64,000 bases of DNA from Denitrobacterium detoxificans (GCF_001643775.1 NZ_CP011402.1:666001-730000); one strand, 5' to 3'; positions 53,957-62,737 are shown, counted from the first letter of the stretch. Numbers and translations: made by a program. The notes: generated by a model from the sequence alone, not told the origin.

Positions 53957-54904
53957 ATGACCGAAGCCGACCCCGTTTTCTACGACACGCTCTTCAGGAA
54001 GAAGCGCAAGAACGGTACGTACAAGATCGTGCCGGCTCCCCAGCTGGAAGGTGCTGTAGCCGATACGCACTGCCATCTGGGCATGGTGAGCCATTGCGAC
54101 CTTTCCCTGGCGCGTGCCGCGGTATACGGGGTCGACTTTCTGTGCAACGTAACCGACATCGTGGAAGATGCCGGCTCCACGTATGCAGGGCTCGATGGCT
54201 GGAAGATGGGCGCCTCCGCCTGGCTTACCGAAATCGCCCCCGATCGCTTCGTCTCGCTGCCGAAGATTCGCCTGGCATGTGGCTGCCATCCGCATAACGC
54301 GAAGGGCTACACGGGCTTCACCGACGAGAAGCTGCAGGCGAAGCTGCGCGACCCCCGCACCAGCTGCCTGGGCGAGGTGGGTCTCGACTATCATTACGAC
54401 CTTTCCCCGCGCGACGTGCAGCGTCGCGTGTTCCGTCGCCAGATTCAACTGGCGCATGAATCGGGCCTGCCCCTGGCTTTGCATATTCGCGAAGCGCACG
54501 ATGATGCACTTGCCATCATGCAGGAAGAGGGTTTTCCCGCTGCGGGCACCATCCTGCACTGCTGCAGCTTGTCTGCCAGCGAACTTGAACCCTGGATCGA
54601 GGCAGGCTGCTACATCGCGTATGGTGGCGCCATCACGTTTGCGTCGTCCGACGATGCGCGTGAGGCCGCAAAGCTCGTACCCGAAGACAGGCTGCTTACG
54701 GAAACCGATTGCCCGTACATGACTCCCGTGCCGCTGCGTGGTGAGGAAAACGGCCCCGAATACATCATCTTCACCGCCGAGCGTCTTGCCGAAGTGCGTG
54801 GCATCGAGCCCGGCGAAGAGCGCCGGAAGTTCTTGAAGACCCTGCACGACAACGCCTTGGGCCTTTTGGATAGGAAGCCGACGGAATGGCAGAACGCACG
54901 ATAA
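53957..54904 (+). CDS. tatD: TatD-family metal-dependent hydrolase/DNase
   Basis: 315 residues. The metal site DTHCHLG (residues ~36-42), GCHPHNAKG, CLGEVGLDYHYD, LALHIREAHDD and LTETDCPYM are the ordered TatD motifs. A 35-residue N-terminal addition precedes the barrel. TatD proteins are 3'-5' DNases and amidohydrolase-fold quality-control enzymes. It starts three bases after the metG stop and its end overlaps the next gene by 19 bases, so the operon is tightly coupled. Confidence 0.93.
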   Translation: MTEADPVFYDTLFRKKRKNGTYKIVPAPQLEGAVADTHCHLGMVSHCDLSLARAAVYGVDFLCNVTDIVEDAGSTYAGLDGWKMGASAWLTEIAPDRFVSLPKIRLACGCHPHNAKGYTGFTDEKLQAKLRDPRTSCLGEVGLDYHYDLSPRDVQRRVFRRQIQLAHESGLPLALHIREAHDDALAIMQEEGFPAAGTILHCCSLSASELEPWIEAGCYIAYGGAITFASSDDAREAAKLVPEDRLLTETDCPYMTPVPLRGEENGPEYIIFTAERLAEVRGIEPGEERRKFLKTLHDNALGLLDRKPTEWQNAR

Positions 54905-55473
54905 TATGCGCTTCGCCTCGCTTAGCGGGGCGTTCTGCGAGCGCCGTAGCGCTGGCAGAAGGGCTGCTATCCCAGCGATTTCCCCAAGACACGCTTACGC
55001 GCATCGATTTGGCTCGCCTCTCTATCGCCCCTTGCGTGGGTTGCGATGCATGCCGAACGGCAGGTTCGTGCTTCCAGCATGACGACATGGACGGCCTACT
55101 TGCTACGCTTGCGCGTACGGATGAGCTGTTCATCGCAAGTCCCGTGTACTTCGCTGGCCCGCCTGCGGGGTACAAGGCGTTTCTCGATCGCCTGCAGCCT
55201 TTGTACTGGGGCGATGCACGTCACGGCAGGCGTAGGCCCGCGCACTTGCTTGCGGTGGGCGAAGGCGGCGATCCCTATGGCTGGGAGCCCCTTGCCGTCT
55301 GCACGTGTTCGGCGCTTCATGTGGCAGGCTTCAGCCTGCAGCGCAGCGTTGGATGCATTGGCGCTCATGCGCCGCTCGAAGAGTACGTTCACGAATGGCT
55401 CGGCATGCGTGATGGGGAAGAGCCCCTTCCGCCCGATGCCACTTCCGCGAAAGGAAACGAACATGGCCGATAA
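54886..55473 (+). CDS. Flavodoxin-fold NAD(P)H-dependent FMN reductase
   Basis: 195 residues. SPRLAGRSASAVALAEGLLS is the FMN phosphate loop, followed by CVGCDACRTAGSCFQHDDM, a Cys-rich segment common in the iron-sulfur flavoprotein/NADPH-dependent FMN reductase group, and the flavin contact SPVYFAGPPAGYKAFLDR. It overlaps tatD by 19 bases and rsmA by 11. In Bacillus-like gene orders this position between tatD and rsmA holds rnmV (RNase M5); here an oxidoreductase stands instead. The electron acceptor is unknown. Confidence 0.82.
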   Translation: MAERTIICASPRLAGRSASAVALAEGLLSQRFPQDTLTRIDLARLSIAPCVGCDACRTAGSCFQHDDMDGLLATLARTDELFIASPVYFAGPPAGYKAFLDRLQPLYWGDARHGRRRPAHLLAVGEGGDPYGWEPLAVCTCSALHVAGFSLQRSVGCIGAHAPLEEYVHEWLGMRDGEEPLPPDATSAKGNEHGR

Positions 55474-56422
55474 GCTTTCACCCCTGGCGAGCGTTTCCGC
55501 TACGCGCGACGTGCTCGATGCTCATGGCCTTGCCACCAAGAAGGCCCTTGGCCAGCATTTTCTCATCAATGATGGCGTGGTCTCCAAAATTTGCGACCTT
55601 GCCGAGCTCGGTTCGAACGATGTGGTTCTGGAAGTGGGCCCAGGCATTGGCACGCTCACTATCGCGCTGCTTCGCAAGGCAGGCACCGTCATTTCCGTCG
55701 AACGCGATACCGACCTGCCCGCCGTGCTCGCCCGCACGTGCGCTCCCTATGCATCCGCAATGACGTTTTACCTGGGCGATGAGGCCGAGGAGCGTCCTGT
55801 GCAGGGGGAGGGCGCGGTCTTCTCGCTTATCAGCAAGGATGCCTTGGAGCTGCAACCCGGCCAGCTGCCCGCTCAGCCGAATAAGCTCGTGGCGAACCTG
55901 CCCTATGCGGTTGCCGCCACGCTCGTGCTCGATGCGTTCCAGCGGTATGACTCCCTTGTCAGTGCCACGGTCATGGTCCAGGCGGAAGTCGCCGACCGCA
56001 TGGCTGCGCATCTTGGCACGAAGAACTATGGCGGCTTCACCGTGAAGCTGGGCCTGTATGCCCGTCCCGCTGGCCGCTTTTCCGTGTCCCCGGGTAATTT
56101 CTTCCCGCCGCCGCGTGTGGATAGCAGCGTGATTCGCCTCGACCGCGTTTCCCTGGACGAGCTGGGCATTACCGAAGAGGAGCGTCGCGCTACGGCCGTC
56201 ATGGCAGACGCCGCCTTCGCCACGCGCCGCAAGACCATCCTCAACTCGTCGCGTACGTACTTCTCGGGTCGTGCTGCGGCGTCGGGGGAGGGCGTTACGC
56301 CCGACGACCTGCGTGAGGTATTTGCCCAGGCGGGCATCGATGCTTCGCGTCGTGGCGAGTCCCTTTCGCTTCAGGAATTCATCCAGCTTGGTCGCGTTGC
56401 GCACGAACGTGGCATAGCGTAA
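55463..56422 (+). CDS. rsmA: 16S rRNA (adenine-1518/1519-N6)-dimethyltransferase
   Basis: 319 residues. KKALGQHFLINDGVVSKICD is the family N-terminus, EVGPGIGTLTIALL the SAM-binding loop, and NLPYAVAATLVLD the NLPY catalytic motif. It dimethylates two adjacent adenines in helix 45 of 16S rRNA during ribosome assembly. ATG 55463 follows AAAGGAAA and overlaps the flavodoxin gene by 11 bases; a longer in-frame frame upstream is a shadow of that gene. Confidence 0.95.
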   Translation: MADKLSPLASVSATRDVLDAHGLATKKALGQHFLINDGVVSKICDLAELGSNDVVLEVGPGIGTLTIALLRKAGTVISVERDTDLPAVLARTCAPYASAMTFYLGDEAEERPVQGEGAVFSLISKDALELQPGQLPAQPNKLVANLPYAVAATLVLDAFQRYDSLVSATVMVQAEVADRMAAHLGTKNYGGFTVKLGLYARPAGRFSVSPGNFFPPPRVDSSVIRLDRVSLDELGITEEERRATAVMADAAFATRRKTILNSSRTYFSGRAAASGEGVTPDDLREVFAQAGIDASRRGESLSLQEFIQLGRVAHERGIA

Positions 56423-56564
56423 TCGCGCAGGGGTAACACCTGTCGCCAATTGTGAAACATCGGTTAAGATTACCTGCTGGGTATCATTCATCTGCGCTTT
56501 GATTGACGCGCGTGATAGAGTGTCGCTTGCCGTCTTTTATACGATATGACGCAAGGAAGTACGA

Positions 56565-56906
56565 ATGGAACTAGAACAGCAGGTTAAAGTAGTCGATTCC
56601 ATCCACCAGAAGCTCGATGAGTTCGTTGGTCAGCGCCTTTCGGTTCGCGCAAACATGGGTCGTTCGAAAATTGTTGAATCTGAAGGCGTGCTGGTGCAGG
56701 TTCACCCGCAGCTCTTCATTATGGAAGTCGATCGCAAGCGCGGTCGCACGTCTCGCCAGTCTTACCAGTACGTCGACGTCCTCACGGGCACCGTCGAGCT
56801 GAGCCAGAATGGCGAATCTCTGTTTGGATCGCTTATCGAATCTATCGCTGGCGACAACGAGGAATCCCCGCTTCCCATGATGGAATCCGCTCAGGTGGAG
56901 AACTAA
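56565..56906 (+). CDS. veg: Veg-family protein (DUF1021)
   Basis: 113 residues. VRANMGRSKIVESEGVLVQV and LFIMEVDRKRGRTSRQSYQY are the conserved Veg blocks. Veg is abundant in Bacillus subtilis and affects biofilm matrix gene expression through an unclear mechanism. Its place after rsmA matches the order in many Gram-positives, although the 142-base gap with TATACG near 56539 suggests its own promoter. CAAGGAAG precedes the ATG. Confidence 0.88.
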   Translation: MELEQQVKVVDSIHQKLDEFVGQRLSVRANMGRSKIVESEGVLVQVHPQLFIMEVDRKRGRTSRQSYQYVDVLTGTVELSQNGESLFGSLIESIAGDNEESPLPMMESAQVEN

Positions 56907-56925
56907 TTCATAAGTCTCTTTTCGC

Positions 56926-56954
56926 TTGACATGCAGCAGGACAATGGGCAAAAT
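56926..56954 (+). promoter_or_regulatory. Promoter of tRNA-Ala (TTGACA-17-CAAAAT)
   Basis: A perfect TTGACA at 56926-56931 is followed after 17 bases by CAAAAT (56949-56954), 20 bases before the tRNA. Confidence 0.65.
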
Positions 56955-56973
56955 ACCATCTTGCTGAACCAAT

Positions 56974-57049
56974 GGGGATGTAGCTCAGTTGGGAGAGCGC
57001 AGCGTTCGCAACGCTGAGGCCGAGGGTTCGATCCCCTTCATCTCCACCA
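56974..57049 (+). tRNA. tRNA-Ala, anticodon CGC
   Basis: 76 bases with encoded CCA. Acceptor GGGGATG/CATCTCC with the G3-U70 wobble that identifies alanine tRNAs, D arm GCTC/GAGC, anticodon stem CAGCG/CGCTG with loop TTCGCAA (anticodon CGC, reading GCG), T arm with GGTTCGATCC. All stems are regular. Confidence 0.96.
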
Positions 57050-57060
57050 TTGATCATGTA

Positions 57061-57091
57061 GGCCGCCCGCGTTATCGCGGGTGGCCTTTTT
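57061..57091 (+). terminator. Rho-independent terminator after tRNA-Ala
   Basis: GGCCGCCCGCG (57061-57071) pairs with CGCGGGTGGCC (57076-57086) around TTAT with one wobble, followed by TTTTT. Confidence 0.93.
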
Positions 57092-57123
57092 CGTATTCGC
57101 GACAGGGAAATCGAGGATGAGCC

Positions 57124-57951
57124 GTGATACATCAGATTACCGACCCAACCGATGAGCGCGTGAGGCCCTTCGCGGGTATGCGCGATGCGCAGCTTCGAGG
57201 CGACGAGGGCGTAGGCCCCGGACTGTTTATTGGCGAGTCGGCAAATGTCATCAATCGAGCTCTCGATTCGGGCGTAGCGCCCCATTCCCTGTTCATGGAG
57301 CAGAAGTGGGTTGACAAATCTCAGGAGCTCATCGAGCGCTTCGAAAGCCTGGGCGCGCCCGTGCTCGTTGCTGACCCGGTGGTGTTCAAGGCCATTACGG
57401 GATATGACGTCACGCGTGGTGCGGTGGCGTGCCTGTATCGCCCCCAGCTTCCCTCCGTGGACGAAGTGCTTGCCGGGGCAACGCGCATTGCCGTGCTCGA
57501 GGACGTTATGAATGCCACGAACATTGGGGCTGCATTCCGCTCTGCGGCCGCGCTGGGCATTGATGCCGTCTTGCTTACGCCTTCGTGCCACGATCCGTTC
57601 TATCGTCGTGCTGCGCGCGTTTCCATGGGCACGATCTTCCAGGTGCCGTGGACGCGCATTGGGCGCAAGCACGAGCAATGGGCAGCCGAGGGCATCCCTC
57701 TTCTGGAAAGCTATGGCTTTCAGACTGCTGCCATGGCGCTTTCCGATGACAGCATCTCCCTGGGCGACGACCGTCTGAACCAGTGTCCGAAGCTCGCCAT
57801 CATCATGGGCACGGAAGGGGAGGGTCTGAACCCCGAAACCATCGCCCGAGCCACCTTCACGGTGAAGATTCCCATGGCTCATGGGGTCGATAGCCTCAAT
57901 GTTGCTGCCGCGAGCGCCGTGGCTTTTTGGGAGCTTAGAAAACGCTATTAG
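57124..57951 (+). CDS. SpoU/TrmH-family RNA 2'-O-ribose methyltransferase
   Basis: 275 residues. An N-terminal substrate-binding region is followed by the SPOUT motifs NATNIGAAFRSAAALG, IIMGTEGEGL and VDSLNVAAASAVAFW (motifs 1-3 of the knotted fold). It methylates riboses in tRNA or rRNA; the exact site cannot be read. It starts with GTG 57124, 33 bases after the tRNA terminator, and stands alone. Confidence 0.9.
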   Translation: MIHQITDPTDERVRPFAGMRDAQLRGDEGVGPGLFIGESANVINRALDSGVAPHSLFMEQKWVDKSQELIERFESLGAPVLVADPVVFKAITGYDVTRGAVACLYRPQLPSVDEVLAGATRIAVLEDVMNATNIGAAFRSAAALGIDAVLLTPSCHDPFYRRAARVSMGTIFQVPWTRIGRKHEQWAAEGIPLLESYGFQTAAMALSDDSISLGDDRLNQCPKLAIIMGTEGEGLNPETIARATFTVKIPMAHGVDSLNVAAASAVAFWELRKRY

Positions 57952-58054
57952 TGGTACCCCATTTTTGCGGGTGATACAAAATATGCATTGCCCGAAAAAG
58001 CAGCCGATTCTGGCCCGGAGCGAAAAATTATGCGACAAACAGGCAAACTAAACG

Positions 58055-58083
58055 TTGTGTCTTAACCCACGTTTTTGTATGAT
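58055..58083 (+). promoter_or_regulatory. Promoter of the stand-alone cytochrome (TTGTGT-17-TATGAT)
   Basis: TTGTGT (58055-58060) and TATGAT (58078-58083) with a 17-base spacer. Transcription would start about 58090, leaving a ~140-base leader. A CGGGTGAT lies further upstream at 57967-57974. Confidence 0.5.
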
Positions 58084-58094
58084 TACGCGGTCAG

Positions 58095-58128
58095 GTCAAG
58101 AATCCCCCTTAATGGGTGATGTCTTGAC
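58095..58128 (+). promoter_or_regulatory. Leader hairpin GTCAAGA...TCTTGAC
   Basis: GTCAAGA (58095-58101) and TCTTGAC (58122-58128) are exact inverse copies, with an inner CCC/GGG. It begins at about +5 of the predicted transcript. As DNA it could be an operator; as RNA a stabilising or attenuating hairpin. Confidence 0.45.
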
Positions 58129-58228
58129 GAGGGGTTTTACCTTACAGTGCGGAGGCGTGGAAGCGTGCACTTGCAGCTGCACCTTCCAACTGGAGGTAAA
58201 CAGAGAAGCATTTGGAAGGAGGTTAGGA

Positions 58229-58933
58229 ATGAGCGAGGAGACTAAGGGATCCACCACGGCCGCGACTCAGCAGGCAGCTGCAGAGCCTGCTAACAAAAAG
58301 AAGAAGTGGCCTATCGTGGTGGGAATCATCGTCGTTGTGATCGCTGTCGCGGGCATTGGCTTCTGGAACTGGCATAACCAGCCGAGCTTCTGCAACGCAG
58401 TGTGCCACACGTCGATGGATGCCTATGTTGCCACGTACGACCAGGAGGCTAACACCACCGGCGTCGACAAGTACGGCAACGAGGTATCGAACACCAATGC
58501 GATGCTGGTTGTGTCGCACAAGGAGCAGGGCGTAAACTGCCTGGGCTGCCATGTGCCCACCCTGTCGCAGCAGCTCACCGAGGTCGGCGAAACCATCACG
58601 GGCGATTACTATTACCCGCTGGAGGAAGTCGGCACCGAAGAGCTGATGGTGAACTCGGGCCACGCAGAGGGCACGGGTGATGAGTTCTGCCTGAAGAGCG
58701 GTTGTCACGACATTACGCGTGAGGACCTGACGGAGCTGACGTCCGACATGGACTTCAATCCGCATCGTTGGCAGCACGGCGAGATCGCTTGCAGCGAGTG
58801 CCACAAGTCGCACCGCGCGTCGGTATTCTACTGCACGCAGTGCCACTCTGAGGCTGCTGCTAGCATGCCCGACGGCTGGCTGACGTACTCTGATGGTCAG
58901 AAGGCGCTTGCTACGGCTGAAACGCTGTCGTAA
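58229..58933 (+). CDS. Membrane-anchored five-heme cytochrome c, without adjacent flavoprotein
   Basis: 234 residues. Cytoplasmic Lys/Ala N-terminus, one helix (about 27-46), then five heme motifs: CX3CH at C55, CX2CH at C104, CX4CH at C154, CX2CH at C188 and C202, the same order and spacing type as the protein at 378 but with longer connecting loops. Unlike the other two cytochromes it has no flavoprotein partner and lies directly before the ccm genes. It could be the general quinol-oxidising donor for the partnerless flavoproteins at 19405 and 45649. GGAAGGAGG before ATG 58229 is very strong and sets the start; the longer frame from 58055 overlaps the promoter. Confidence 0.88.
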   Translation: MSEETKGSTTAATQQAAAEPANKKKKWPIVVGIIVVVIAVAGIGFWNWHNQPSFCNAVCHTSMDAYVATYDQEANTTGVDKYGNEVSNTNAMLVVSHKEQGVNCLGCHVPTLSQQLTEVGETITGDYYYPLEEVGTEELMVNSGHAEGTGDEFCLKSGCHDITREDLTELTSDMDFNPHRWQHGEIACSECHKSHRASVFYCTQCHSEAAASMPDGWLTYSDGQKALATAETLS

Positions 58934-58997
58934 CGTCTGCCTAAGAGGCACCAAACGTTATTCGCTAGAGGGGTTTAGCGGATAACGAGCAATACGA

Positions 58998-59027
58998 AGG
59001 GACTTACCGGTTCGCCGGTAGGTCCCT
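58998..59027 (+). terminator. Terminator-like hairpin between the cytochrome and ccmE
   Basis: AGGGACTTACCGG (58998-59010) pairs with CCGGTAGGTCCCT (59015-59027) around a stable TTCG loop, with one wobble. The following bases are CGTTGCGCTTTT, a weak U-tract. Confidence 0.75.
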
Positions 59028-59133
59028 CGTTGCGCTTTTGGGGGTATTGTCACTTCTGGAATGTCAGGGGTACCGCTCTGGTACCATTTGGTATTCTGGG
59101 TGACCGTTTTGAAACAGGTGGGAAGGTAGTTCA

Positions 59134-59802
59134 TTGAACGCTAAAACGAAGAAGCGCATGATCGTCGTCACGGGCGTAATCGTCATGGTGCTCATCCTCA
59201 TTCTTGCTATCGTGGGCGGCAGCACGGCTGCCAAGACCATCAGCCTCGCCGATGCGGCGAGCGGTCAATACGTTGATCAGCGTGTGCAGGTAACCGGCAA
59301 CGTCGTGGAAAACTCGTACACGACTACCGGCAACGTGCTCACGTTTTCTATCTACGATCCCGATAGCGAAGATGGCTCCACGCTTTCTGTGAGCTACGAC
59401 GGCGCCGCTGCTTCCACGTTCGGTAACGACGTGACCGCCATTTGCACGGGCAAGATTGGTGACGACGGTGTGCTGTACGCCAGCGAGATGGTCACCAAGT
59501 GCCCCTCCAAGTACGAGAGTGGCACCGAGGCCCTTACTGTCGATCGCATGATGGGCTATGGCTCCGACATCACCGGCACCACCGTTCGCGTGACGGGCAA
59601 GATTCAGGCGGGTAGCCAGAACGCTGCCGGTCAGGGCGATCGCTTCGTGCTCGAAGATGCCGATACGGGCGCAACTGTTTCCGTGCTCTTCGACGGTGCC
59701 GTTTCCGAAGAGACGCTTGCCGATGGCGCTTCCGTTGTCCTTACGGGCAATCTCACCGAAGATGGCAAGTTTTCCGCAACGAACGTGGCCCTGGCCGAAT
59801 AG
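59134..59802 (+). CDS. ccmE: CcmE-like heme chaperone with CXXXY motif and a second OB domain
   Basis: 222 residues. One N-terminal membrane helix (about 9-30) and an OB-fold domain ending DGVLYASEMVTKCPSKYES. In classical CcmE the heme-binding residue is His in an HXXXY motif; here it is Cys123 with Tyr127 (CPSKY), the variant described for archaea and some anaerobic bacteria. A second OB-type domain (about 134-222) follows and lacks any such motif; standard CcmE ends after the first. The start is TTG 59134, with GGAAGG before it. It is the first gene of ccmE-F-A-B-C. Confidence 0.85.
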   Translation: MNAKTKKRMIVVTGVIVMVLILILAIVGGSTAAKTISLADAASGQYVDQRVQVTGNVVENSYTTTGNVLTFSIYDPDSEDGSTLSVSYDGAAASTFGNDVTAICTGKIGDDGVLYASEMVTKCPSKYESGTEALTVDRMMGYGSDITGTTVRVTGKIQAGSQNAAGQGDRFVLEDADTGATVSVLFDGAVSEETLADGASVVLTGNLTEDGKFSATNVALAE

Positions 59803-59829
59803 CCACGTCCGGTAAGAAAGGTTCTATCT

Positions 59830-62010
59830 ATGGCATTCATTGGTTTGATGGGGCTGCTGGTTGGCTTTGCGGGCATCATCGTGTCCGTGGTCTGCCTAAT
59901 CGCCGGCGTCGCCCTTCGCTCCCGCAATCCGCAGGGTGCGGGCGAGATGCTGGTATGGGGCGGTCATGTGGCCGTGATCGTCACGTTCCTGGCGCTCACG
60001 TTCTGCTGTGGCCTGCTCGTGTACTGCTTCCTTACGGGCGATACGAGCATCGAATACGTCGTTGGTGCGCAGAGCAAGCAGACGGGCATTCTGGGAACGC
60101 TGTATCGCATTTCCGGTCTGTGGGAAGGCCGCGAGGGCTCGCTGCTGTTCTGGGCATGGCTCATCTCGCTGTTTGCCTCCGTCATGTCGCTCCGCAACAT
60201 GAAGCGCACCGAAAAGCTCGATAGCGTGGCGCTGGTCGTCATCCAGCTGGTGCTGGCTGGCTTCGTAGGCATTCTGCTCTTCTCCGAAGACAACTGCCCG
60301 TTCGTTGCCATGGCGGAAAGCTACTTCGATGCCGATGGAAACCTTACGGGCGCGGCTGCGCTGTGGGGCATGAACACGCTTCTGGAGCACTGGGCCATGG
60401 CCATTCATCCGCCTGCGCTGTTCATTGGCTATTCGGGCCTTACCGTCCCGTTTGCCTATGCCGTGGCCACGCTGGTCATCGGCGATAGCAGCGATGCCTG
60501 GGTACGTCGTTCGCAGCGCTACACCATGGTTGCCTGGTGGATGCTGGGCATCGGCATTGGCCTGGGTTCCGTGTGGGCTTACGTCGTGCTTGGCTGGGGC
60601 GGCTACTGGGGCTGGGACGCCGTGGAAAACGCCAGCCTTCTTCCGTGGCTCGTGGGCGTTGCGCTCATCCACAGCCTTACCATCTACCGTCAGCGCGGTG
60701 CGTTCAAGCGCTGGTCCATCATGTGCGCGTGCATTACGTTCGCGTTCGTTATCACGGGTACGTTCATTTCCCGTTCCGGCCTGATCGAATCGGTGCACGC
60801 CTTCGAGGGCGACCCGGTTTCCCTGGCGCTGTTCGGCTCGCTCATCGTGCTTTCGCTCCTGGCTGGCATCGTGGGTCTGGCGCTGCGCTGGAAGCGCTTC
60901 GCCCCCAAGAGCGCTGCCGACGAAGCGGTGGACTCGCTCGCTTCCCGCGAAGCTGCCTACTACTTCAATAATGTGCTCATGCTCGTCTTTGCCATCCTGG
61001 TGTGCTATCTCACCGTGGCAAGCGCGCTGCCCAGCTGGATGCCCTTCGGCGGCACCAGCGTGAGCACGGGTACGTTCAACGCCGTGGCGCGTCCGCTCGG
61101 CGTGTTCTATCTGGCCGTGCTGGCCGTATGCCCCCTGCTGGGCTGGACGGTCACGCAGCGCAGCGCCTTCCTGGCGAAGGCCAAGGTGCCCGCTATCTGC
61201 GCTCTGGTGCTCTTCGTGGTGCTGGTGGTCTACTCGTTCATGTACCTGTTCCCCAGCTACGATGCCATTATCGACGCTGGTGGTAGCGCGGGCATGGGCT
61301 TGGCTGCCGAAGGCCCGGGTTGGTACTACAAGGGCCTTACCATCGTGGGCTTCCTGGTTGCCAGCATCCTGTTCTTCAACACGCTGTTCCTCATTGGTCG
61401 CACGTGCAGCGCCTACGCCAAGGCTCACGGCACGAACCCTGTGGCATCGATCTTCAAGATGATTGGCGGCAATGCCTCGCGCATTGGCGGTTACACCGCT
61501 CACCTGGGCATGGCCGTTATCCTTATTGGCCTCATCTGCTCTTCCATGTACGTCACGGAAAAGACGGGCTACATTACCTATGACGAGGAATCCGACACCG
61601 CCGAAGAATTCACCATCCAGGACTTCACGCTGAAGTACACGGGTAACGAGATCTTCGAGGGCGATAGCGGCAACGATATCTACTACGTCGTCGAATTCGA
61701 CGTGTATCGCAATGGCGAGTATATTGGCCATGTTGCCCCGAGCATGCAGCTGGTGGAAAGCACGCAGCAGACCAAGTCGAACGCCGCGGTGATTAGCTTC
61801 GCCGAGGAAGACCTGTTCGTGGTGTACAAGGGCGTGAACAATGCAGGCGACTACAGCTTGGATGTTCGCGTGAACCCGCAGATCAGCTTGGTATGGGTTG
61901 GCTTCGGCATGCTCATGCTCGGTTCCGCGATTGCTGCCCTGGGTCGTCGTACCCGCAAGCAGATGGCGGATGAGGCACAGCCGGTTTCCCTGCCCAACAA
62001 GGAGGATTAG
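59830..62010 (+). CDS. ccmF: Cytochrome c heme lyase CcmF/CcsA-type
   Basis: 726 residues with roughly fifteen hydrophobic helices. The tryptophan-rich WWD-type motif GWGGYWGWDAVENASLLPWL (about 255-275) binds heme outside the membrane; EHWAMAIHPPALFIGYSG supplies a conserved heme-ligand His. A soluble exported part near the C-terminus (about 575-685) precedes the last helix. CcmF joins heme to CXXCH motifs of apocytochromes. AAAGG lies before the ATG, 27 bases after ccmE. Confidence 0.92.
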   Translation: MAFIGLMGLLVGFAGIIVSVVCLIAGVALRSRNPQGAGEMLVWGGHVAVIVTFLALTFCCGLLVYCFLTGDTSIEYVVGAQSKQTGILGTLYRISGLWEGREGSLLFWAWLISLFASVMSLRNMKRTEKLDSVALVVIQLVLAGFVGILLFSEDNCPFVAMAESYFDADGNLTGAAALWGMNTLLEHWAMAIHPPALFIGYSGLTVPFAYAVATLVIGDSSDAWVRRSQRYTMVAWWMLGIGIGLGSVWAYVVLGWGGYWGWDAVENASLLPWLVGVALIHSLTIYRQRGAFKRWSIMCACITFAFVITGTFISRSGLIESVHAFEGDPVSLALFGSLIVLSLLAGIVGLALRWKRFAPKSAADEAVDSLASREAAYYFNNVLMLVFAILVCYLTVASALPSWMPFGGTSVSTGTFNAVARPLGVFYLAVLAVCPLLGWTVTQRSAFLAKAKVPAICALVLFVVLVVYSFMYLFPSYDAIIDAGGSAGMGLAAEGPGWYYKGLTIVGFLVASILFFNTLFLIGRTCSAYAKAHGTNPVASIFKMIGGNASRIGGYTAHLGMAVILIGLICSSMYVTEKTGYITYDEESDTAEEFTIQDFTLKYTGNEIFEGDSGNDIYYVVEFDVYRNGEYIGHVAPSMQLVESTQQTKSNAAVISFAEEDLFVVYKGVNNAGDYSLDVRVNPQISLVWVGFGMLMLGSAIAALGRRTRKQMADEAQPVSLPNKED

Positions 62011-62011
62011 G

Positions 62012-62737
62012 GTGGAAGACGCCCCTCACGCCGCAATTGAACTTTCCCATGTCAGCAAGGTATTTGGTCAGCGAAAGGCCGTCGATGATCTTTCGCTGAC
62101 CGTTCCCGCCGGGGCGTTTCTTTCCATCTTCGGCCCGAACGGAGCGGGGAAGACCACGCTTCTGCGCATGCTTGCCACGCTCTCGCGTCCTACGCGTGGT
62201 CGGGCGAGCCTTTCCGGCATCGACCTGAAGGACGATCCGGATGCCGCGCGTGAGCATATTGGCCTCATCTCGCATAACTCCATGCTCTATGGCGACCTTA
62301 CGGCCGAGGAGAATCTGCTCTTGGCCGCACGCCTGTATGGCATCGTGAACGCGCAGGAACGTGTGGACGAAATGCTCGAGGCCGTGGAGCTTTCGCATCG
62401 ACGTCTCGATACCGTGCGTACGTTTTCCCGCGGCATGACGCAGCGCCTTTGTATCGCGCGCGCCCTGCTGCACGATCCCGACGTCGTGCTGCTCGACGAG
62501 CCGTATTCCGGCCTCGATCCGCACGCAATGGAGATATTCGATAGCCTCATCGAACAGGTGCGCAGCGGCCGTACGTTCGTCATGGTGAGCCACGACCTGC
62601 GCAAGGGCTTCGGCGTATGCACGCATGCCCTGGTTATGGCGAAGGGTCGCAAGGTTGCCTATGCGCCCAAGGAGGACATCGATTTCCAGGCGTTCGAAGA
62701 GCTGTACAAGAAGACGGTAGGGATGGGGGTTTCCTAA
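62012..62737 (+). CDS. ccmA: Cytochrome c biogenesis ABC transporter, ATP-binding protein CcmA
   Basis: 241 residues. Walker A GPNGAGKTTLL (about residue 37), ABC signature SRGMTQRLCIARAL, Walker B VVLLDEPYSGLDP and the switch MVSHD are intact. CcmA works with CcmB to release heme-loaded CcmE. The GTG at 62012 lies one base after the ccmF stop, with AAGGAGG upstream inside ccmF. The stop overlaps the ccmB ATG (TAATG). Confidence 0.92.
   Translation: MEDAPHAAIELSHVSKVFGQRKAVDDLSLTVPAGAFLSIFGPNGAGKTTLLRMLATLSRPTRGRASLSGIDLKDDPDAAREHIGLISHNSMLYGDLTAEENLLLAARLYGIVNAQERVDEMLEAVELSHRRLDTVRTFSRGMTQRLCIARALLHDPDVVLLDEPYSGLDPHAMEIFDSLIEQVRSGRTFVMVSHDLRKGFGVCTHALVMAKGRKVAYAPKEDIDFQAFEELYKKTVGMGVS

Noticed and set aside
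52346-54847. 833-codon open frame on the minus strand
   Set aside because: It is antisense to metG and tatD, both certain genes, and shows only shadow composition.
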